Origin: an uncultured Lachnospiraceae bacterium
Lineage (GTDB): Bacteria; Bacillota; Clostridia; Lachnospirales; Lachnospiraceae
DNA: 10,120 nucleotides
NCBI GenBank assembly: GCA_947177105.1
Contig: CAMWTF010000058.1
Coordinates: 1-10,120 of the forward strand
Direction of reading: 5' to 3'
Below the pieces are notes generated by a model. That model had not been told where the DNA came from. It did no database searches and saw only the letters and a list, made by a program, of their open reading frames with translations. The translations under genes were made by a program, and so were the position numbers. Of the stretch, positions 5,888-10,120 are shown in pieces; position 1 is the first letter of the stretch; each line of letters opens with the position of its first letter.

Positions 5888-6192
5888 TTACGTTTCCTCC
5901 ATTTTCTTTGCGTTTCCGCTCATGCGGAACTAAACGCTGCGTACTTATTTGGTCTGTTCTTGTACGCCTGTTACTAATTGATTGGGGCTTTCACCCAACC
6001 GGACGCCTTAAGTCACTAATCCGATCTTCTCTGGACAGCTTCGTCCATATCCAGATAATCAAGAAGTAATCTCCGTAAGCCCTATCCCAGTTCTATGATA
6101 ATCAGCCCATCCGAAAACGGACTGGTTCAGCCGCACATAATAACTGGACAAGAACTCACATACCTGATCAAAAAACTGTGATCAGGCGGTGA
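5888..6192 (-). promoter_or_regulatory. Structured 305-nt region between rpmJ and rpsM
   Basis: There is no gene here. Several hairpins are visible on the minus-strand RNA. They are CCTGATCA/TGATCAGG (6163-6186, 8 perfect bp just after the rpmJ stop, no U-tract), TGGAC/GTCCA around a GAAGCT loop (within 6032-6047), GGTTGGG/CCCAATC closed by a 7-nt loop (about 5980-6001), and TTCCGC/GCGGAA extended by GCGT/ACGC (5910-5937). The last ends about 10 nt upstream of the rpsM GGAGG. The position equals that of the S4-controlled alpha-operon leader in Escherichia coli, so autoregulation is a reasonable idea. I do not recognise the structure as a known Rfam family. Confidence 0.5.
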
Positions 6193-6306
6193 TTATCCCT
6201 GTCTCTGCTTGTGTTTCGGATTCTCACAAATAACTCTGATGCGTCCTTTTCTCTTGATGATTTTGCACTTTTCGCAAATCGGTTTTACTGATGATCTAAC
6301 CTTCAC
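6193..6306 (-). CDS. rpmJ: 50S ribosomal protein L36 (zinc form)
   Basis: The smallest large-subunit protein, here 37 residues (MKVRSSVKPICEKCKIIKRK and on), matching the usual length. Cys11, Cys14, Cys27 and His32 form the CCCH zinc site of the zinc-dependent form. The start is GTG at 6304-6306: it gives the canonical N-terminus, and GGAGG lies 7 nt upstream. An in-frame upstream ATG would add 28 unrelated residues and would lie above the promoter, so it is rejected. The gene is the first of the alpha operon transcript and is separated from rpsM by a 305-bp structured gap. Confidence 0.97.
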   Translation of the reverse strand: MKVRSSVKPICEKCKIIKRKGRIRVICENPKHKQRQG

Positions 6307-6339
6307 GTTAAACCCTCCTTTCAAAAAAGACCGTTTTAC

Positions 6340-6402
6340 ATTATAACATGCACTTTTGGGTAATGCAAGTACTTTTCCTGTAAAATTCATCTTTTTTCCT
6401 GT
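6340..6402 (-). promoter_or_regulatory. Strong extended -10 promoter before rpmJ, with upstream direct repeats
   Basis: On the minus strand the -35 TTGCAT (6363-6368) and a perfect -10 TATAAT (6340-6345) are 17 bp apart, and the -10 carries the extended TGn motif (TGTTATAAT). This is the best promoter match in the window and should start the alpha operon about 30 nt before the rpmJ GTG. Immediately upstream, the 9-mer ACAGGAAAA occurs twice (6373-6381 and 6394-6402), 21 bp apart, which is two helical turns. Confidence 0.88.
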
Positions 6403-6417
6403 TTTAGCTCACCTGGA

Positions 6418-6636
6418 TTACTTGTCTCTCCAGATGATGCGTCCCTTGGACAAATCGTATGGGGACAGTTCCAAAGTAACCCTGTCGCCGGGCAGAATAC
6501 GGATAAAGTTCTGACGCAGCTTGCCGCTGATATGCGCAAGTACCCTGTGCCCATTCTCCAGTTCCACCTGGAACATGGTATTGGGCAGCTTCTCCACCAC
6601 AGTACCTTCGATTTCGATTACATCGCTCTTGGACAT
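6418..6636 (-). CDS. infA: Translation initiation factor IF-1
   Basis: IF-1 occupies the A site of the 30S subunit during initiation and stimulates IF-2 and IF-3. The 72 residues are the canonical length and form a single S1/OB fold. The family-typical segments are EIEGTVVEKLPNTMFQVELE, GHRVLAHISGKLRQNFIRI, and PGDRVTLELSPYDLSKGRI followed by WR. The ATG is preceded by AAAGGAGA at 6 nt. The 64-bp gap to the upstream KOW gene holds a GC-rich stretch with GGCC repeats but no promoter that I can see, so infA is probably read from the adk promoter. It has no obvious terminator, so the transcript may continue into rpmJ. Confidence 0.98.
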   Translation of the reverse strand: MSKSDVIEIEGTVVEKLPNTMFQVELENGHRVLAHISGKLRQNFIRILPGDRVTLELSPYDLSKGRIIWRDK

Positions 6637-6700
6637 ATACGCTCTCCTTTCAAGGCCCCGCCCCGGCCAATCCTTGCGCTCCCTAACTTGCGCTGCAGAA

Positions 6701-6961
6701 TTACCTGGTGGCCAAATACTGTTTTATGGCATATTTGATCTCATGATCAAATACTGTTTCTTTCATTAATAAGCGGTTTAAGATACTCTGATCCACCGTT
6801 TCATTTATAATCTGGATATGCCTGCGGTTCTTTTTTTTGGGATGGGCCACATTGCGCAGACGACCATCACAAAGATAAACATATGCCTCATCCTCACCTA
6901 CGATGACATATAACTCCCCTGCATCATGGCCCGCTCTGGCCGTTGCAAAATGTCCTGTCAT
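6701..6961 (-). CDS. KOW-domain RNA-binding protein (L14e-like)
   Basis: A small basic protein of 86 residues. The N-terminal half (residues 4-40) has the KOW pattern: a start that alternates small and hydrophobic residues (FATARAGHDAGELYVIVG), then EAYVYLCDGRLRNVAHPKKKNRRH, which resembles the L14e/L27e-like ribosomal family (COG2163). The second half is a helical tail rich in Lys and Glu. Proteins of this type are commonly found between map and infA in Clostridia; the role is presumed to be ribosomal or other RNA binding and is not proven. The ATG is preceded by AAGGGGA at about 6 nt. The Lys42-44 codons contain eight consecutive A (6831-6838), giving the heptamer A AAA AAG in the slippery reading phase. 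Confidence 0.88.
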   Translation of the reverse strand: MTGHFATARAGHDAGELYVIVGEDEAYVYLCDGRLRNVAHPKKKNRRHIQIINETVDQSILNRLLMKETVFDHEIKYAIKQYLATR

Positions 6962-7030
6962 AGCTTTTCCCCTTATTATTCACATCCACGCCGGCACCCG
7001 GTTCGAACAAATTAACCGCTGCGGAACTAT

Positions 7031-7783
7031 TTAATACAGTGTCAATATTTCCGGCTCCCCGTCCGTGATGAGAATCGTATTCTCATAGTGGGCCGACAGG
7101 GAACCGTCTTCTGTCACCACAGTCCAATCGTCGTCCAGCCACACCACGTCCGCGCCGCCCATATTGATCATGGGCTCGATAGCCAGGGTCATACCTGCCC
7201 GGAGCTTGGGACCCCTGCGCCGCTGGGCAAAATTGGGGATCTGGGGATCCTCATGCAGCGCAGTGCCGATCCCGTGTCCCACCAGTTCCCGCACAATGCC
7301 ATACCCGAAGGAAGTGGCATAGGCATCAATGGCATTGGAAATGTCAAATAGATAATTGCCCGCTTTTGCATTCTTTATTCCTTCAAAAAAGCACTGCTTA
7401 GTCACGTCTATCAGCTGCTGCGCCTGAGGACTGATCTTTCCGACCGCATGTGTGCGGGCGGCATCGGAATGATACCCCTTATAAATCAACCCCGCGTCCA
7501 GGCTGACAATGTCGCCCTCCTGCAAAATGCGGTGTTTGTTGGGTATCCCATGCACCACCTCGTCATTGACCGACACACAGATGGAGGCAGGATACCTGTG
7601 ATAATTCTTAAAATTGGGAATACACCCCATCTTTCGGATAAGGCCATCGCCCAGAATGTCAATATCCTTGGTGGACATGCCGGGCCTTATGGCCTCCTCC
7701 ATCTCCTTGTGTACGATGGACAGAAGCCTGCAGGACTCCCGCATCAATTCTATCTCTCTCTCCGATTTAACCGTTATCGCCAT
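7031..7783 (-). CDS. map: Type I methionine aminopeptidase
   Basis: Removes the initiator methionine from nascent proteins at the ribosome exit when the second residue is small. The 250-residue length is standard for type Ia. All five metal ligands of the pita-bread fold can be placed: Asp96 (SLDAG), Asp107 (YHSDAART), His170 (LVGHGIG), Glu203 (AIEPM) and Glu234 (AHYEN). The substrate-side histidines His79 (VVHGIP) and His177 (ALHEDP) are also present. There is no N-terminal zinc-finger extension. The ATG is preceded by AGAGGA at about 8 nt. It follows adk by 69 bp with no terminator, so the two are probably cotranscribed. That gap holds only a weak GGAT/ATCC hairpin. Confidence 0.98.
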   Translation of the reverse strand: MAITVKSEREIELMRESCRLLSIVHKEMEEAIRPGMSTKDIDILGDGLIRKMGCIPNFKNYHRYPASICVSVNDEVVHGIPNKHRILQEGDIVSLDAGLIYKGYHSDAARTHAVGKISPQAQQLIDVTKQCFFEGIKNAKAGNYLFDISNAIDAYATSFGYGIVRELVGHGIGTALHEDPQIPNFAQRRRGPKLRAGMTLAIEPMINMGGADVVWLDDDWTVVTEDGSLSAHYENTILITDGEPEILTLY

Positions 7784-7852
7784 ACCGACTATCCTCTTTC
7801 CATGCCTTACCTATACTCACGAACGGTTGGATTTTTCGATCCTGCTGCGTCA

Positions 7853-8494
7853 TCAATCCAAAATAGAAACAATTGCCCCAAAAACATCTTTCATATCCAC
7901 CGTGCCATCCACCGTCCTGAGCACACCTTTGGCGGTGTAGAAATCGATCAGGGGCTGGGTCTGATCATGATATACCTTCAGGCGGTTCTGCACGGTCTCC
8001 GGCTTGTCGTCGTCGCGCAGCACCAGGGACTGACCGCAATTGTCACAGACACCCTCCTGCTTGGGGGGAATATGCTCCACATGGTAGGTTGCGCCGCAGG
8101 ACAGACATGCCCTTCTGCCGGACATCCTCTTTACGATGTTCTCGTCAGGCACATCCACATTGATGGCATAGTCAATCTCCTCTCCCAGCTCCGCCAGCGC
8201 TTTGTCCAGCACCTGTGCCTGGGGTATGGTGCGGGGAAAACCATCCAGCACATAGCCATTCTTACAATCTTCCTGGGCCACCCGATCCAGCAGAATCTTC
8301 ACCGTCAATTCATCGGGCACCAGCAGCCCCTGATCCATGTACTTCTTGGCCTCCATTCCCAGCTGTGTGCCGTTCTTGATATTGGCCCTGAAAATATCTC
8401 CCGTGGATACATGAGGAATCTGATACTTCTCAGCAATCATCTTAGCCTGTGTGCCCTTGCCTGCGCCAGGCGCGCCTAACATTATAATCTTCAT
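7853..8494 (-). CDS. adk: Adenylate kinase (zinc-binding long form)
   Basis: Cytoplasmic enzyme that interconverts ATP + AMP and two ADP, keeping the adenylate pool balanced. The 213 residues match the long bacterial form. The Walker A loop GAPGAGKGT sits at residues 7-15, the AMP-binding STGDIFRA at 30-37, and the DGFPRT signature at 84-89. The LID domain (about 126-160) contains Cys130, Cys133, Cys150 and Cys153, the four-cysteine zinc site typical of Gram-positive enzymes and replaced by other residues in Escherichia coli. The ATG is preceded by AAGAGG at 5 nt. It is the first gene after its own promoter and lies 69 bp upstream of map, an arrangement seen in many Firmicutes. Confidence 0.98.
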   Translation of the reverse strand: MKIIMLGAPGAGKGTQAKMIAEKYQIPHVSTGDIFRANIKNGTQLGMEAKKYMDQGLLVPDELTVKILLDRVAQEDCKNGYVLDGFPRTIPQAQVLDKALAELGEEIDYAINVDVPDENIVKRMSGRRACLSCGATYHVEHIPPKQEGVCDNCGQSLVLRDDDKPETVQNRLKVYHDQTQPLIDFYTAKGVLRTVDGTVDMKDVFGAIVSILD

Positions 8495-8549
8495 ATTAAC
8501 CTCTTTCCGCCGTATACCCGACTATTCGATTTGCCTTCATAACATTACT

Positions 8550-8605
8550 ATTTTACCTAGTTCACTCAGTGATTGCAACATCTAATTTATATTAAAAGTT
8601 AATTT
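8550..8605 (-). promoter_or_regulatory. Promoter for adk-map-KOW-infA, with AT-rich upstream block
   Basis: Reading the minus strand, a -35 TTGCAA (8573-8578) and a -10 TAAAAT (8550-8555) are separated by exactly 17 bp. The block just upstream of the -35 (8583-8605) is almost pure A/T and could act as an UP element for the alpha subunit C-terminal domain. The spacer carries the inverted repeat TCACT-C-AGTGA (8562-8572), which could be an operator or chance. The predicted leader to the adk ATG is roughly 50 nt. The rest of the secY-adk gap (8606-8674) shows nothing I can name. Confidence 0.75.
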
Positions 8606-8674
8606 CTCGGTGAGGTTCTTGTAAACGGAGTTCTGAGACCAGAGCATCCCTCGCCTGCATCCTTTGAACAAGAT

Positions 8675-8719
8675 AAAAAAGACGCCCTCTATGATCAAAA
8701 ATCATGGGAAAGCGCCTTT
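8675..8719 (-). terminator. Intrinsic terminator after secY
   Basis: On the minus strand, AAAGGCGC (8712-8719) pairs with GCGTCTTT (8678-8685), with one G-U pair. The inner arms ATGAT/ATCAT extend the stem around a short T-rich loop, and a run of six T (8675-8680) follows. It lies 10 bases after the secY stop, so it should end the spc-type transcript. Confidence 0.85.
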
Positions 8720-8729
8720 CCTGCTCCGA

Positions 8730-10052
8730 TTAATCGTTCAAAAAGCCCTTATAGTTGCGCACCAGCATCTGGGACTCCACCTGCTTCATGGTCTCCAGAA
8801 TAACGCTGACAATAATAATCAGGCTGGTTCCACCAAAAGAAATGTGTGCGCCGAACAGGCCGCTGAAAATATACGGCAGTATGGCGATAATAACCAGTCC
8901 CACGGCTCCGATAAAGATCAGATAATTCAGCACCTTGGTCAGGTAATCGCTGGTAGGCTTGCCCGGTCTGATACCAGGAATAAAGCCGCCCTGCCTCTTC
9001 ATATTATCCGCCACCATCAACGGATTGAAGGTGATGGAGGTATAGAAGTACGCAAAGAAAATTATCAACAGGATATATACCAGCATACCGATGGTATATA
9101 TCGGCTGACTGGGATTGCACCAGTAATTCTGATTCAGCCCCTTTAGTATCTCTCCCCAAAAGCCCGTTCCCTGATAACCTGCAAAGTTACAGATAATGAT
9201 CGGCGTCTGCATGATGGAAGAGGCAAAGATCACCGGGATCACGCCGGACGTATTGACCTTCAGCGGAATATTGGATGTCTGCCCGCCAACCATCTTCCTG
9301 CCCTGCACCTTTTTTGCATACTGAACAGGAATCTTACGCACACCTGCATTCAACACAATAACCAATACAACCATCAAAATGATAATCAATATGATGACAC
9401 AGGCTGACAACACGGCTGTGGCCGGTGCGCTGCTGAACTTGCCAAATACAAACTGATCAAACAGATTGGCCAGATCCTGAGGCAGCCTGGACACAATGTT
9501 TATGACCAGCACAATGGAAATGCCGTTGCCGATTCCCTTCTCGGTGATCCGCTCACCCACCCACATCATAAAAGCGCTGCCTGCGGTAAGCGCGGCAATA
9601 CATGTGATCACATTGAGCGCATTGTATGTTGTCAGCAAGCCCTGTCTGCCGAAACCGATAGACATCGCGGTAGCCTGTACCACGGCCAAGACCACTGTCA
9701 CATACCTGGTAATGGATGCAATTTTCTTTCTTCCATCCTCGCCGTCCCGCTGCATCTCCTCCAGCTTGGGAATAGCGATGGTCAAAAGCTGCATAATGAT
9801 GGAGGATGTAATATAAGGACTGATATTCAGGGCCAGGATAGACATATTGATAAATGATCCGCCCGTTATCGCGTCAAAGAAACTAAATGCATCACCTGTC
9901 TGCTGAGCAAACCATTCTGAGAAAAAGGAGCTGTTCACGCCCGGCACAGGCAGCTGTGATCCCAGACGGATCACAACCAGCATTGCCAGCGTAAAAAGAA
10001 TCTTGGTCCTTATCTCTTTAATTTTGAATGCATTCTTTAAGGTTGTTAGCAT
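8730..10052 (-). CDS. secY: Protein translocase subunit SecY
   Basis: This is the central pore-forming subunit of the SecYEG translocon in the cytoplasmic membrane, which passes unfolded secretory proteins outward and releases membrane proteins sideways. The 440-residue length is normal. Family signatures are visible: GEDGRKKI near residue 104, MWVGERITEKGIGNGISI at about 163-180, the cytoplasmic loop GGFIPGIRPG at 355-364, and GGTSLIIIVSV at 407-417 in the last membrane segment. Hydrophobic stretches occur throughout, as expected for a ten-helix protein. The ATG start overlaps the rplO stop by one base and is preceded by GAGGTGAT at good spacing. In this genome secY is the last gene of its transcript, because an intrinsic terminator follows its TAA and adk has its own promoter. 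Confidence 0.98.
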   Translation of the reverse strand: MLTTLKNAFKIKEIRTKILFTLAMLVVIRLGSQLPVPGVNSSFFSEWFAQQTGDAFSFFDAITGGSFINMSILALNISPYITSSIIMQLLTIAIPKLEEMQRDGEDGRKKIASITRYVTVVLAVVQATAMSIGFGRQGLLTTYNALNVITCIAALTAGSAFMMWVGERITEKGIGNGISIVLVINIVSRLPQDLANLFDQFVFGKFSSAPATAVLSACVIILIIILMVVLVIVLNAGVRKIPVQYAKKVQGRKMVGGQTSNIPLKVNTSGVIPVIFASSIMQTPIIICNFAGYQGTGFWGEILKGLNQNYWCNPSQPIYTIGMLVYILLIIFFAYFYTSITFNPLMVADNMKRQGGFIPGIRPGKPTSDYLTKVLNYLIFIGAVGLVIIAILPYIFSGLFGAHISFGGTSLIIIVSVILETMKQVESQMLVRNYKGFLND

Positions 10053-10120
10053 CAGATCACCTCAGCAGTTCCACCAAGTGCCTCAATCTTCTCCTTTGCG
10101 GATGCGCTGAATGCGTTTAC
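10052..10120 (-). CDS. rplO: 50S ribosomal protein L15, C-terminal end (partial)
   Basis: Only the last 22 codons and the TGA stop are in the window; the 5' part lies beyond the right edge. The frame reads VNAFSASAKEKIEALGGTAE, then VI and stop, which fits the C-terminal tail of bacterial L15, a large-subunit protein that binds 23S rRNA late in assembly. The position directly before secY is the standard place for rplO in the spc operon. The TGA stop shares one base with the secY ATG (TGATG), and the secY ribosome binding site lies inside the final rplO codons, which suggests translational coupling. The piece is too short for a domain-level call, so the identification rests on tail similarity plus gene order. 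Confidence 0.85.
   Translation of the reverse strand, partial: VNAFSASAKEKIEALGGTAEVI

Noticed and set aside
6163..6186. Hairpin after rpmJ as a terminator
   Set aside because: The T-run is in the loop, not after the stem, so it does not fit an intrinsic terminator.
6193..6390. Longer 65-residue frame for L36 starting at an upstream ATG
   Set aside because: The added 28 residues have no L36 similarity, and that ATG lies upstream of the TATAAT promoter; GTG at 6304-6306 gives the canonical protein with GGAGG at 7 nt.
6990..7020. GGTTCGAAC stretch resembling a tRNA T-arm
   Set aside because: It is only a short palindrome in the map-KOW gap; no acceptor, D or anticodon stems can be placed around it.
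7448..8479. Long plus-strand open frame of 343 codons across map and adk
   Set aside because: It is antisense to two clear enzymes, has no recognisable domain, and is a codon-bias shadow.

Overview
The window is a conserved housekeeping locus of a low-to-mid GC Gram-positive bacterium, most likely a Clostridia member and plausibly a Lachnospiraceae. The reasons are the order rplO-secY-adk-map-(KOW protein)-infA-rpmJ-rpsM-rpsK-rpsD-rpoA-rplQ, strong purine-rich ribosome binding sites, an rpsD inside the alpha operon, and a KOW-domain protein between map and infA. The family assignment is inference. Every gene I can support lies on the minus strand, so the window reads biologically from its right end (10120) to its left end (1).

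Right to left: the last 22 codons of rplO overlap secY by one base. secY is followed by a good intrinsic terminator (8675-8719), which closes the spc-type transcript. A new promoter (8550-8578) then starts adk, map, a small KOW RNA-binding protein and infA. A second, near-consensus extended -10 promoter (6340-6368) lies before rpmJ and should drive the alpha operon: rpmJ, rpsM, rpsK, rpsD, rpoA, rplQ. That operon ends at a strong bidirectional terminator (2263-2300). The -35/-10 of the next gene are embedded in this terminator. The next unit is a translationally coupled pair: a double zinc-ribbon, multi-spanning membrane protein (673-2220) and a secreted or membrane-anchored TPM-domain protein that runs off the left edge (1-680). 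The pair resembles the YdjG/YdjH part of the Bacillus subtilis PspA-linked ydjFGHI envelope-stress operon (inference from architecture).

Functionally, the ribosomal part couples parts of the translation machinery (L15, L36, S13, S11, S4, L17, IF-1), the transcription core (RNA polymerase alpha), protein export (SecY), nascent-chain processing (methionine aminopeptidase) and adenylate balance (Adk).

I see no mobile element, CRISPR array, tRNA, rRNA or clearly new multi-gene system. What stands out is between and inside familiar genes. L17 carries a charged insertion of about 70 residues. The intergenic gaps of the alpha operon are long (100-306 bp), and all but the short rpsM-rpsK gap hold one or more strong hairpins without U-tracts, including a set of mutually exclusive inverted repeats between rpoA and rplQ. 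The zinc-ribbon/TPM pair is the least understood coding content.
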